Both the position numbers and the translations under genes were made by a program. Below the pieces are notes generated by a model. That model did not search any database. It saw only the letters and a program-made list of their open reading frames with translations, and had not been told where the DNA came from. This document shows, in pieces, positions 47,051 to 55,690 of a DNA stretch of 64,000 nt. Source of the stretch: DATKJS01 sp050015275 (GTDB lineage Bacteria; Acidobacteriota; Aminicenantia; Aminicenantales; Saccharicenantaceae). Each line of letters begins with the position of its first letter. Position 1 is the first letter of the stretch. The DNA is taken from contig JBEKBS010000011.1 in NCBI GenBank assembly GCA_050015275.1, positions 20,913 to 84,912 of the forward strand. Direction: 5' to 3'.

Positions 47051-48829
47051 ATGAAGATCAAATATCTCGACGGGAAAAGGCTTTACTATGCCTTCCTCGC
47101 CGGGGGGCGGGCCGTCATCCGGGACCAGCAGGGCCTCAATAGGATCAACGTCTTTCCCGTTCCGGATTCCGACACCGGCACCAACCTCGCGACGACCATG
47201 CGCTCCATCGCCGAGCGGGCGAGAGCTTTCCGGTCGGCTCATCACACCCTCGGCTCGATCGCCGACGCGGCCCTGACCGGCGCCCGGGGCAATTCAGGGC
47301 TCATCTTCGCCCAGTTCGTCTACGGCCTCAGTCAGGAGGCCCAGAACGAGACGCGTCTCTCGCCCCGCCGCTTCGCCGAACTGGTCCGGCGGGCCGCTCA
47401 TCACGCCCGGCAGTCCATCCTGACGCCCGTCGAAGGGACGATGATCACCCTCCTCCACGACTGGGCCGAGGCCGTTTACGAACAACGCCTGAAGATCGCC
47501 GACTTCGCCGAGCTCCTATCCTATTCCCTCCATATCGCCGAGAAGTCCCTCAAGGAAACGCCTGAAAAGCTGGAGATCCTGGCCAGGGCTGGCGTCGTGG
47601 ATGCCGGGGCCAAGGGCTTCTTCGACTTCCTCGAGGGTGTCGCCAACTTTATCAGGAAAGGCGACCTCAAGGACATCATCAAGGCCGAAACCGCCCCTCT
47701 GCCCATCCCCGCGGAGGCCCATGCGGGCCGGGATCGCGTGACGAAAAGATACTGTTCCGAAGCCCTGATCACTGGCACGGGGATCGATATCGACGCCGTC
47801 CGGGCCGCGGTCCGGTCGGCCGGCGAATCGGCCATCGTCGCCGGCTCCCGGTCCAAGGTCCGCCTCCATGTCCATACGGACTCGCCCGCGGACCTCTTCG
47901 CCAGGGCCCGCGAGTTCGGGACGATCGCCGAGATCAAGGCCGACGACATGCTCCGGCAGTACCAAGCCGCGCACCAAAGGATATCGCCGATCGCTTTGGT
48001 GACGGACTCGGCCTGCGACTTGCCCCGTGAGATCCTGGACGAACATCAGATCCACATGATCCCGTTCACCCTGTCCTTCGGGGACAGCCTCTATCTGGAC
48101 AAGGTCACCATCACCCCCCACGAATTTTATACTCAGCTGAAGATGAGCCGGGACGTTCCGAGAAGCGCCCAGCCCTCTCAGGCGACGGTGAAAACGCTCT
48201 TCGAATTCCTGGCGGGACATTATGAGCGGGTCCTGGTCGTTACAATATCGGACAAGCTCACCGGGCTCTACCGGCAGGCCCTGGCCGCACGGGAATCGCT
48301 CGACCCGGACAAGTTCTGGGTCATCAATTCGCGGCAGCTTTCGGCCTCCCAGGGGCTGATCGTCTTGCGCCTGGCCGAGGCCATCCGTGAGGGTCTGAAC
48401 GCGGAGGAGATCGCGATCCGGGCCGAGGATTGGGTCGCCAAGACAAAGCTCTGGGTGGATATCCGGACCTTGAAATACATGGTCCGCGGCGGACGGGTGA
48501 GCCCCCTCAAAGGCCTTCTGGCGGGGCTCCTCAACATCAAGCCCATCATCTCCCTCGACCGGGAAGGCAAAGCCGTGGCCCTGGGCAAATCCTTCAGCCG
48601 CCGCCGGAACATGGCCAAGATCGTCAGCTTGATCAGCCGGGAAAGCTCGGGAAAAAAGGTCTGGAACTATGCCATTGTCCACGCCCAAAACCCCTATCGC
48701 GCCCTGCATTACGCCGAAGAGCTCGGCCCGGTCCTCGGCCGGAAGCCCGCTTTCATCATGGACATCTCCCCCGTCATCGGGGTCCATAACGGCGTCGGGG
48801 TCGTCGGTATCTGCCTGATGTTCGAGTGA
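47051..48829 (+). CDS. FakA-type DAK2 domain fused to DegV/FakB fatty-acid-binding domain
   Basis: 592 residues, cytoplasmic. Residues 1 to about 205 are a DAK2/DhaL domain with the nucleotide/metal motif FPVPDSDTGTNL at about 35-46 and GARGNSGLIFAQ. Residues about 225-315 match the FakA middle domain (ALITGTGIDIDAVR, VRLHVHTDSPADLFARA). Residues about 325-592 are a DegV domain with TDSACDLP, RSAQPSQAT, LKYMVRGGRVSP and KPIISLDREGK, which line the fatty-acid pocket in FakB proteins. In Staphylococcus FakA and FakB are separate and together phosphorylate fatty acids. This protein could do so alone. The second Gly of the usual PDGDTGTN is Ser here. The Shine-Dalgarno sequence is poor. Confidence 0.85.
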   Translation: MKIKYLDGKRLYYAFLAGGRAVIRDQQGLNRINVFPVPDSDTGTNLATTMRSIAERARAFRSAHHTLGSIADAALTGARGNSGLIFAQFVYGLSQEAQNETRLSPRRFAELVRRAAHHARQSILTPVEGTMITLLHDWAEAVYEQRLKIADFAELLSYSLHIAEKSLKETPEKLEILARAGVVDAGAKGFFDFLEGVANFIRKGDLKDIIKAETAPLPIPAEAHAGRDRVTKRYCSEALITGTGIDIDAVRAAVRSAGESAIVAGSRSKVRLHVHTDSPADLFARAREFGTIAEIKADDMLRQYQAAHQRISPIALVTDSACDLPREILDEHQIHMIPFTLSFGDSLYLDKVTITPHEFYTQLKMSRDVPRSAQPSQATVKTLFEFLAGHYERVLVVTISDKLTGLYRQALAARESLDPDKFWVINSRQLSASQGLIVLRLAEAIREGLNAEEIAIRAEDWVAKTKLWVDIRTLKYMVRGGRVSPLKGLLAGLLNIKPIISLDREGKAVALGKSFSRRRNMAKIVSLISRESSGKKVWNYAIVHAQNPYRALHYAEELGPVLGRKPAFIMDISPVIGVHNGVGVVGICLMFE

Positions 48830-48863
48830 GCGCGCCGGGCGGGGGCGAAGGAGCTTCAAGAGC

Positions 48864-49634
48864 ATGGGGCATATCCTCCTCCTCTGTTCCCTCACCGTCT
48901 GGTCTTACATGACGGCCTGGTTCATCCTGGCCCTGTTCAGGAAAGACAATTCCCTGGCGGACGTCGCCTGGGGGCTGGGGTTCATCCTCCTGGCCGGGCT
49001 GACTCTCGTCAGGCAGAATGAATATGCCGCCAGGCAAATCCTTGTCTCATGCCTGGTCCTTCTCTGGGGGATCCGGCTGTCCCTCCATATCTTCTCCAGG
49101 ATCCTGAAACGAGGCGAAGATCCCCGGTACGCGGCGTGGCGGGCGAAATGGGGGCGGTCTTTCGTCCCGAGGAGCTATCTTCAGATCTTTCTCCTGCAAG
49201 GCGTCTTCCTCCTCGTCACCAGCCTGCCCGTCGTCCTGGTCAATTCCTCGCCCCAGAAGGGATTGGGGGCACCGGACCTCGCGGCCGCTCTCGTCTGGCT
49301 CGCGGGCTTTGTCTTCGAGACTGCGGCCGACCGCCAGCTCGTCCTGTTCAAGAAAGACCCGGCCAACAGAGGAAAGATCATGACGTCCGGCCTCTGGAGA
49401 TATACGCGGCATCCGAACTATTTCGGGGAAGCCGTCATGTGGTGGGGGATTTTCGGCCTCGCCCTTTCGACGAGGAACGGCTGGATGACCGCGGCGAGTC
49501 CTCTCCTCATCACCTTTCTGCTCCGTTTCGTTTCCGGCGTACCGCTGCTCGAGAAAAAATACCTCGGCAACGCCGAATTCGAGGAGCATGCCCGCCGGAC
49601 CAACGCCCTCGTCCCCGGGTTCCCCAAAAGATAG
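48864..49634 (+). CDS. DUF1295 integral membrane protein (steroid-reductase/methyltransferase-like)
   Basis: 256 residues with about six membrane helices. The conserved DUF1295 features are present: NSLADVAWGLGFI near 32-44, WGIRLSLHIFSRILKRGEDPRYAAWR, and the C-terminal SGLWRYTRHPNYFGEAVMWWGIF, the signature shared with isoprenylcysteine methyltransferases and steroid 5-alpha reductases. LLEKKYLGNAEFEEHARRTNALVPGFPKR closes the protein. It probably modifies a lipid; the reaction is unknown. GAAGGAG is about 10 nt before the ATG, and the gene follows the FakA-DegV fusion by 34 nt. Confidence 0.85.
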   Translation: MGHILLLCSLTVWSYMTAWFILALFRKDNSLADVAWGLGFILLAGLTLVRQNEYAARQILVSCLVLLWGIRLSLHIFSRILKRGEDPRYAAWRAKWGRSFVPRSYLQIFLLQGVFLLVTSLPVVLVNSSPQKGLGAPDLAAALVWLAGFVFETAADRQLVLFKKDPANRGKIMTSGLWRYTRHPNYFGEAVMWWGIFGLALSTRNGWMTAASPLLITFLLRFVSGVPLLEKKYLGNAEFEEHARRTNALVPGFPKR

Positions 49635-49645
49635 GCCTGGGCGGG

Positions 49646-49677
49646 AAAAAAAGGGGATGTCCCCCCCGGACATCCCC
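49646..49677 (-). terminator. intrinsic terminator for the peptidase-propeller-barrel gene
   Basis: On the minus strand a perfect 10-bp stem GGGGATGTCC/GGACATCCCC with a 5-nt loop is followed by seven T. It lies about 20 nt after the stop codon at 49700 and 12 nt from the end of the convergent DUF1295 gene. Confidence 0.9.
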
Positions 49678-49699
49678 TCCGATCCTCTCCAACGGTTCT

Positions 49700-52600
49700 T
49701 CAGAATCCCGGGCTGATGCTGAGCTGGAAGTGCCAGCCCGTCACGGGGTCGGCGAACGGATAGACGTAATTGAGACCGAGGACGAGCATGCCGAAAAGGT
49801 TCGTCCTGATGCCCACGCCCGCGCTCGTGAGAGGCTTCCGGTTGCCTCCCAGGAACCAGGCCTTGACGTCCGCAGGCACCGTACCGCCCCACCAGTATCC
49901 GGGTTGGTTGGCCCAGGCGATTCCCCAGTCATAAAAGCCATAAAACTCGAGCGGCCAGGCCCCGAAATAGCCTTTGCCCAGGCCGAGGAGCCTCAGCAGG
50001 GGAAACCGAAGTTCGACGTTGCCGACGAGCATCTTGCTGCCGAAGAGCCGGCCGTAGTCGAATGTCGAAGCGCTCGAGAAGGTGTCATATCCCCGGACGA
50101 GGTCCCAGTACCCGATATAAAGAGGATAGAAGCGATCGTCCTCGGCGTCCTTGCCGTAGCGCCCATAGTGGAGGACCCGGAAGGCCAGCGTGAACGGTTT
50201 GACCGGGAGGAAATATTTCCGTAAATCGGCCGAAACCGTCGTGAACGAGATGTTGCCGATGGCCGGAGACACTCCCAGGCCGACGCTCTGGCCGATCAGC
50301 GGGCTGGTCGCCCCAAAGATCCCCGTGTCATAGTAGTAGCCGGCGGTGACGTAGCCGAAGTCGAGGCCCGGGGGCGAGGCGGGGTGGGTCTTGGAGTAGA
50401 AGAGCTGGGTGCCCGTGTCCATGGAATAGGCCCAGGTGTAGAGCGTCTGGCTGAATCCGATGTAGCGGTAACCGCCGGCCAATTCGATTCGCTGGACGGA
50501 GCTCAGGGGGTAAGAGGCGAAGGCGGAAACGTCATAATTGATGATCCGGTAGAGGAGCTCCTGCTCGACCAGGGCCGGCTCGCCGAAAGTGGTATTGTCT
50601 TGGGTGATACTATAATAAGGATAGGGATAGACGATCCGCGAGGCCGCCAGTCCCCAGTTCAAACGGTTCTTGCTGTTGAGGTAGGCCACAATGCCGGAGG
50701 TGTCAACGAACTGGGGGCCGACGATTGCCGTCGTGATGATCGTATTGGTCCCCAGCATGTCGCTCCAGTACGCGGAGATCCCTCCCGCGCCGTAGGTCCC
50801 ATACCGGTCGACGGCGACGGCCAGCTCGGGCGGCGTGACGAAATCCAGGGTCAGCTTGGGCTTGTACGGGGAGACCGCGAAATTCGTGTCCTTGGGCAAT
50901 CCGAACAGGGGGTTCTTGAGGAGCCCCATGAGGGAGCCCTCGGGCTGCGACCTCGGCGGCAGGAGGGCGGGGTTGCGGTCGAACTGGGTCAGGAAAGTCT
51001 GGCCGGCCAGGATGGTCGGGTCTTCGATGACCGAGATCGAGAAGAAGTTCCCGTCGTACGTGCTGAGGATGACCCGGCCCGCCTGCGTCAACGTGATCGC
51101 GGGGCTCAGCTCCGTGATCCCGCTGATGCCGGTGTAAAGGTTCGTGACTTGGAAAATCTTCCCCGAGCCCAGGTCGATCCGATAGAGATCGGTCTTGCCG
51201 TTCTGGTCCGAAAGAAAATAAAGCCCCTTGGAGTCCGCCGTCCACTGGGGATTGATGTTCTTGCCGTTGGGGAAGGCGAGAACCTGTTGGATCTGGCCGG
51301 ATTCGACGTCCATGAGGGCCAGCTCGTAACGGCCGACGTCGACCCATTCCAGGTTCGTCGTGAACCTTTCGGTCACGAAGGCGATCCTTTTCCCGTCGGG
51401 CGACCAGACCGGCTGGAGGTCGCCGTAAACGTCGCGGGTCATCTGTTTCAGGCCGTTGTGCTCAAGGTCGTAGATGAAAATATCGGTGACGCCCCCGGCC
51501 AGGGCCGAAAAAACTATATAGCGGTCATCGGGAGACCAACAGGGGCTCAGGATCTCGCCGAGCTCCTTGAAGGGGATCTCCTTCTCGACCCTGTCCTTTT
51601 TCATGTCGAGGATGGTCAGCACGGGACTCCCTTTGATGATTCCGCCGAAGACGAACTTCTCCCCCTTGGAGTCCCATGACCCCGTCGAGCGGATGAACTC
51701 GATGCTCTCGAAATGGGGGTCGAGGGCCGTCGAGATCAGCTTCCTCTTGACCTTGCCGGTTTCGGCGTCCGCCAGGAACATGTCGATGGAGAAGAGGTCC
51801 CGGCTGGACATGAAGACCATCTCCTTGCCGTCAGGGCTGACGGCTGGGGAGATGTTGTACATGCTGTTGTCCGTCCCCTTGACGAGGATTTTTGCGACCT
51901 TGTCCGTGCTTTGGGTCTTCTCGATGAGCGGGCTGTAGGCGTCCTTCATCGATTTTTGCCAGTCGGCCGAGAGTTGCTTGAGCTTTGTCCCCAGGATGCC
52001 CTCGAGGATGACCTCGTAGTCCCCGGCCCGGCCGACGGACTTCATCATCTTGCCGATGATCTCATCCCCCCAGCGCCCGGCGATGTAGGCCCACAGGGCC
52101 TGACCCCAGCGGTAGGGGAAGTATTTATAGGTATTTTCAAGCTTATTGATCGCCGGAAGGTCCTTGCGGCGGACGGCGTCCCTCATCCACATCGAGGTGT
52201 TGGCGTCCACCGGCCCGATCGAGAAGTACTCGGCCATCCCCTCGATGAACCAGAGCGGGAGGCGCAGGTTCTGCTCGCTCACCCGGGAGGCATTCGTGTG
52301 CCCCTGGGCCATGATGTCGTATTGGAAGGCATGGACGAGCTCGTGGCCGATGACATGGTCGGTCTCATAAAGCGAAGGGCCGTAGGGAAGGATGATCCTC
52401 CGCTTGAAGGACTCCGTGACCCCGCCCGTCCCCTCCCCCATCAGCTCCGAGATTACGGTGGTCTGCTGGAATTGGGGGCCGCTGCCGTAAAGGATGAGGG
52501 GTTGACGCGACCTCAGCTCATAATTGAACATCCGGGACAGGCGGGAGTACCAGCGCTCGGCCATGAGCCCGGCGAGCTTGACGGTCTGTTCGTCCTCCAG

Positions 52601-52771
52601 ATAGAAATAGATGTCGAAATGCCGGGTCTTCATGATCTTGAAGTCGAACCTCTGGTACTGGACCTTGTTCCGTCCGTAGTATTGAGCGTTCAATTCCGGG
52701 GCCAGGGCGCCGGCTGCAAAAACGAGGAGAATGACCGCGACGAGGGATCTCGAACGAGAGGTCAAGCGCAT
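49700..52771 (-). CDS. predicted zinc peptidase (MA clan) + TolB-like propeller + outer-membrane barrel fusion
   Basis: 1023 residues with a signal peptide (about 8-29). Residues about 45-200 look like a peptidase-MA-type domain: IGHELVHAF (His143, Glu144, His147) with the downstream glutamate zinc ligand in WFIEGMAEYFS (Glu177). Residues about 285-600 contain repeated TolB/WD40-like blades (SPAVSPDGKEMVFMSSRD, SPCWSPDDRYIVFSA, QPVWSPDGKRIAFVTE, NPQWTADSKGLYFLSD). Residues about 680-1023 are an Omp85-like beta-barrel with WDLVRGYDTFS (the VRGY-type lid-loop motif) and a terminal Phe. This would place a peptidase and a binding propeller on the periplasmic side of an outer-membrane pore. AAGGAGGAG precedes the chosen ATG; an in-frame extension upstream is inside the leader. 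Confidence 0.82.
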   Translation of the reverse strand: MRLTSRSRSLVAVILLVFAAGALAPELNAQYYGRNKVQYQRFDFKIMKTRHFDIYFYLEDEQTVKLAGLMAERWYSRLSRMFNYELRSRQPLILYGSGPQFQQTTVISELMGEGTGGVTESFKRRIILPYGPSLYETDHVIGHELVHAFQYDIMAQGHTNASRVSEQNLRLPLWFIEGMAEYFSIGPVDANTSMWMRDAVRRKDLPAINKLENTYKYFPYRWGQALWAYIAGRWGDEIIGKMMKSVGRAGDYEVILEGILGTKLKQLSADWQKSMKDAYSPLIEKTQSTDKVAKILVKGTDNSMYNISPAVSPDGKEMVFMSSRDLFSIDMFLADAETGKVKRKLISTALDPHFESIEFIRSTGSWDSKGEKFVFGGIIKGSPVLTILDMKKDRVEKEIPFKELGEILSPCWSPDDRYIVFSALAGGVTDIFIYDLEHNGLKQMTRDVYGDLQPVWSPDGKRIAFVTERFTTNLEWVDVGRYELALMDVESGQIQQVLAFPNGKNINPQWTADSKGLYFLSDQNGKTDLYRIDLGSGKIFQVTNLYTGISGITELSPAITLTQAGRVILSTYDGNFFSISVIEDPTILAGQTFLTQFDRNPALLPPRSQPEGSLMGLLKNPLFGLPKDTNFAVSPYKPKLTLDFVTPPELAVAVDRYGTYGAGGISAYWSDMLGTNTIITTAIVGPQFVDTSGIVAYLNSKNRLNWGLAASRIVYPYPYYSITQDNTTFGEPALVEQELLYRIINYDVSAFASYPLSSVQRIELAGGYRYIGFSQTLYTWAYSMDTGTQLFYSKTHPASPPGLDFGYVTAGYYYDTGIFGATSPLIGQSVGLGVSPAIGNISFTTVSADLRKYFLPVKPFTLAFRVLHYGRYGKDAEDDRFYPLYIGYWDLVRGYDTFSSASTFDYGRLFGSKMLVGNVELRFPLLRLLGLGKGYFGAWPLEFYGFYDWGIAWANQPGYWWGGTVPADVKAWFLGGNRKPLTSAGVGIRTNLFGMLVLGLNYVYPFADPVTGWHFQLSISPGF

Positions 52772-52891
52772 ACGTCTCCTCCTTTGACGGACGTATTGTA
52801 GCCGATACAAGGCAGGAATGGAAATCTTCCCGCTGACGGGGATCCGGGCGTGTCCATAGGTCGAAACTCCTTTCGACCCCTCTCCGGACAT

Positions 52892-52920
52892 ATTCTATAA
52901 AAGACTCCGGGAAATGTCCA
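52892..52920 (-). promoter_or_regulatory. promoter of the peptidase-propeller-barrel gene
   Basis: Minus strand TGGACA (52915-52920), 17 nt, TAGAAT (52892-52897), each 5 of 6 to consensus. Predicted start near 52885, leaving a long leader of about 114 nt. Confidence 0.65.
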
Positions 52921-52941
52921 TAGCCCCGTTTCTTGGGGTCG

Positions 52942-52971
52942 TTGACCTCGCCTCGCTAATTACGGTAAGAT
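52942..52971 (+). promoter_or_regulatory. promoter of the DctM-like operon, short leader
   Basis: TTGACC (52942-52947), 18 nt, TAAGAT (52966-52971), each 5 of 6 to consensus. Only 14 nt separate the -10 box from the ATG at 52986, giving a leader of about 8 nt without a Shine-Dalgarno sequence. Confidence 0.6.
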
Positions 52972-52985
52972 GCGGTCGATATCCG

Positions 52986-54293
52986 ATGACCGCGCACATC
53001 CTGATCATCCTGGCCGTCATGGTCGGCGCCTACGCCCTGGCCAAAGCGAAGGGCCTGTCCGTCGAGCTGAGCATGTTCGCATCGTCCGTGGCCGGGGGGA
53101 TCGCGGGTGCCTTTGCCGGGACGCCGCCGGCCGGCGAGCTTGGACGTCACCTCGTCGAAGGGGCCTTCACCTATCTCGACGTCATTCTCGTTTTCTTCAC
53201 GGCCACCCTGTTCATGGCCATTGTCAACGAATCCGGAGGCGTCAACTATGTCGTCAGGGCCACGGTCAGGGCCTTTGCCCGCCAACGTGCCCTGGCCCTC
53301 CTCGTCCTGATGATCATCGTCCTCATCCCGGGCGCCCTGACCGGGGCCGGCAGCGTTTCGCTCCTCGTCGTCGGGGCTCCCGTGGCCATGGCCTTGGGCA
53401 AGCTGGGGGTCCCGAAGAAAAAGGTCGCCGCGATCCTTTTCATCCTGGCCGGGCTGAGCGCCGCGGCCCCGCCCGTGAACATCTGGGCCATGATCCTGTG
53501 CGCGGGAACGGCCATCCCGTATGTCGGGTTCGAGCTCGTCCTGGGACTCCCCTGCCTTCTCCTCGGCGCGTTCACCGTCTTCCTCCTCGGCTGGAAGAAA
53601 GACCCGCTTTCCGCCGAGGCCTCCGGCGAGCTGCCTCCCGCCCCGGCCGGAATGACCTGGTGGCGGGTTCTCGTTCCCTTCGCGGTCTTCTTCGGCCTGG
53701 TCGTCGCCGGCCGCGTCTGGCCTTTTAGAACCCCCATTCTCGGCCTGTCCCTGGAATTCACGGCGAGCGGCCTGGTCGCCCTCGCCGTGAGCCCGCGCAA
53801 GCTCCCGGTCCTGACCCTCGCCCTGGACACCGTCCGACGGCTGCTGCCCCTTCTCTCGACGATGGTCATCGTCGGCATGCTCCAGCAGATCATGACGGCG
53901 ACCGGGGTCCGGGGCCTGCTGTCGTTCACCGTGATCTCGGCGCCTCTGGTCGTCCTCTTCATCCTTTTGCCCGTCATCATCCCCGTTTCGGAGGGGATCC
54001 TGACCTACGGCGGGGCGGCCATCATCGGTATCCCGCTCGTCTGGTTCCTGAACTCCATCGGCTATCATGCGACCGTTGTCATCGCCGGGCTGAGCCTCCT
54101 CTGGCCCTTGGGTGACGGCCTGCCGCCCACGGCCCTCATCGGGCGGCTGAGCAACATGGTTTCCGGATACAACGGTTCGTACTGGCAATTTCTGAGATCG
54201 ACCTGGATCCCCTGGCTGGTCATCACGGCCTCGGGGCTCCTGATGATCATCTTCAGCTCCAAGCTGGCCTTCCTTGTCCGGTGGAGCATGTGA
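52986..54293 (+). CDS. TRAP-type large permease (DctM-like)
   Basis: 435 residues with about 11-12 hydrophobic helices in two similar halves. LTGAGSVSLLVVGAPVAMALGKLGVPKKKVAAILFILAGLSAAAPPVNIWAMILCAG lies near the middle of the first half. PVSEGILTYGGAAIIGIPLVWFLNSIGYHATVVIAGLSLLWPLGDGLPPTALIGRLS lies in the second. The layout resembles DctM subunits of TRAP transporters or related ion-transporter-superfamily proteins. No DctP binding protein is adjacent and no classical DctQ; a 51-aa membrane protein follows. The start is placed after the promoter at 52942-52971. Genes downstream suggest carboxylated amino-acid derivatives as cargo, but that is inference. Confidence 0.7.
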   Translation: MTAHILIILAVMVGAYALAKAKGLSVELSMFASSVAGGIAGAFAGTPPAGELGRHLVEGAFTYLDVILVFFTATLFMAIVNESGGVNYVVRATVRAFARQRALALLVLMIIVLIPGALTGAGSVSLLVVGAPVAMALGKLGVPKKKVAAILFILAGLSAAAPPVNIWAMILCAGTAIPYVGFELVLGLPCLLLGAFTVFLLGWKKDPLSAEASGELPPAPAGMTWWRVLVPFAVFFGLVVAGRVWPFRTPILGLSLEFTASGLVALAVSPRKLPVLTLALDTVRRLLPLLSTMVIVGMLQQIMTATGVRGLLSFTVISAPLVVLFILLPVIIPVSEGILTYGGAAIIGIPLVWFLNSIGYHATVVIAGLSLLWPLGDGLPPTALIGRLSNMVSGYNGSYWQFLRSTWIPWLVITASGLLMIIFSSKLAFLVRWSM

Positions 54294-54327
54294 GGACCGT
54301 GATACCTGGCTTTGTCCGGAGGTTCGG

Positions 54328-54483
54328 ATGTCCTGGGTCATGATCGCTTATTATGTGATCAGCGCTTTCCTCCTGGCCCTTCTCGCCTGGAACTTCATCC
54401 GGGAGAGGAAGAGCCCGGACAACCTCGTCCTCTATCTCCTGGTCATGATCCCGCTCATCCTGAGGCTTCTCCGGGTGAAATAG
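54328..54483 (+). CDS. small two-helix membrane protein (51 aa)
   Basis: 51 residues beginning Met-Ser-Trp after GGAGG with 5-nt spacing. It consists of a hydrophobic helix (about 3-22), a short charged turn RERKSPDN, and a second hydrophobic helix (about 31-45), ending in Arg-Leu-Leu-Arg-Val-Lys. It lies 34 nt after the DctM-like permease and 9 nt before the deacylase-like gene. A role as an accessory or miniature DctQ-like subunit of the permease is possible but unproven. No family is recognised. Confidence 0.7.
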   Translation: MSWVMIAYYVISAFLLALLAWNFIRERKSPDNLVLYLLVMIPLILRLLRVK

Positions 54484-54492
54484 GATGAGGCG

Positions 54493-55656
54493 ATGAAGCG
54501 CGAAGGATTTCTGAAATCCCTGCTCGGGGCGGCCACCCTCGCCCTTCTCCTTTGGGGCGGGCTTCCTCTCTATCGGCACCGCCATTTCGATATCCCGGTC
54601 GTCGAAGGCCCCGGGGTGACGTCCGTGGTCAGGCTGAGCGATTTTTGTCCCTCACTCAAGGGCACGATGGCCGACACGTCCGTCTTCATCCTCGAAGGGA
54701 AGGAGCCGGGGGGGAAGGCCATCCTGCTCGGCGAAACCCACTCGAACGAGCCCGAGGGGCTGCTGGCCGCGCTCGTCTTCATCGAGAACGCGACCGTCGA
54801 AAAAGGGACGCTTTATGTCATCCCGTTCTTCAACAACAGCGGAAGCCGGAACACCCGGCCCGGGGACGGCTATCCGCTCTATTTCGAAGTCCCCACGGAC
54901 TGGGGGGCCCTGAAGATCAGGCTGGGGAACCGTGACGCCTCCCCCCTCGACCAGTGGCCGGACCCGGACGTCTACATCCATTATCCCGAACGACAGCTCC
55001 TCTCTTTCATCGACGTCCGGAACGTCAACCGGACCTGGCCCGGGCGCCCGAACGGCCCCCTGATGGAGCGCGTCACGTTCGCCGCTATGGAGATCATGCG
55101 GAGGGAGAAGGTCGACGTGGCCGTCGACATGCACGGAGCCGAGACGATGTTCCCGGTGACGAACTGCATCGTGGCCCCCGAGAAATCCGTCAAGATCGCC
55201 ACTCTGGCGGCCATGACCGTCAAGGCCAAGGAGGGGTTCGAGAGTCATGTCGAGCCGTCTCCGGCGGGCTTCCGGGGCCTATCCCACCGGGAGATCGGCG
55301 ACCACTCCGGGACGCTGCCTTTCCTCCTCGAAGCCCCCATCCCATTCCTTGACCAGCCCACGGGGCCCAAGACGACGAAGCTTCTCCTGGACGGCAAGGA
55401 TCCCTTCCTTCTGAGCCTCGCCCGGGGGAAAAAGCTCTTCGTCCCCTATGACGAATCCGGCTGGCCCATGGACAGGCGGGTCGGACAGCATTGTTCGGTT
55501 GTCCTTGAGATCCTCCACCAGTTCTCAAAAAAGTTCCCTGATAAAGCCGTGATTGTCCGGGACGTCCCACGATACGCCGACCTCGTCAAGAACGGCGTAG
55601 GGCATTATTTTCCTAATCCGGGCAAGGTGGAGCGAAAGGCTATCGTCCTGAATTGA
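54493..55656 (+). CDS. exported succinylglutamate desuccinylase/aspartoacylase-family (M14-like) hydrolase
   Basis: 387 residues with an N-terminal membrane anchor or signal segment (about 8-24). The zinc site of the AstE/ASPA family is visible: GETHSNEPEG at about 80-89 (His83, Glu86) and VDMHGAE at about 211-217 (His214). The substrate-carboxylate block DVRNVNRTWPGRP (about 174-186) corresponds to the RxxNR region. FLLEAPI contains the likely catalytic Glu. It would hydrolyse an N-acyl amino acid (or carboxypeptidase-like substrate) outside the cytoplasm. GAGG lies just before the ATG. It is third in the operon begun by the DctM-like permease and precedes two C69 dipeptidases. Confidence 0.8.
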   Translation: MKREGFLKSLLGAATLALLLWGGLPLYRHRHFDIPVVEGPGVTSVVRLSDFCPSLKGTMADTSVFILEGKEPGGKAILLGETHSNEPEGLLAALVFIENATVEKGTLYVIPFFNNSGSRNTRPGDGYPLYFEVPTDWGALKIRLGNRDASPLDQWPDPDVYIHYPERQLLSFIDVRNVNRTWPGRPNGPLMERVTFAAMEIMRREKVDVAVDMHGAETMFPVTNCIVAPEKSVKIATLAAMTVKAKEGFESHVEPSPAGFRGLSHREIGDHSGTLPFLLEAPIPFLDQPTGPKTTKLLLDGKDPFLLSLARGKKLFVPYDESGWPMDRRVGQHCSVVLEILHQFSKKFPDKAVIVRDVPRYADLVKNGVGHYFPNPGKVERKAIVLN

Positions 55657-55690
55657 CGGATCGACCTTAGATCTTTCGGAGGTGACCCCG

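Noticed and set aside
52956..54341. 461-codon minus-strand frame opposite the DctM-like permease
   Set aside because: Extremely hydrophilic shadow (Asp/Gly/Gln/Arg) of a membrane protein gene.
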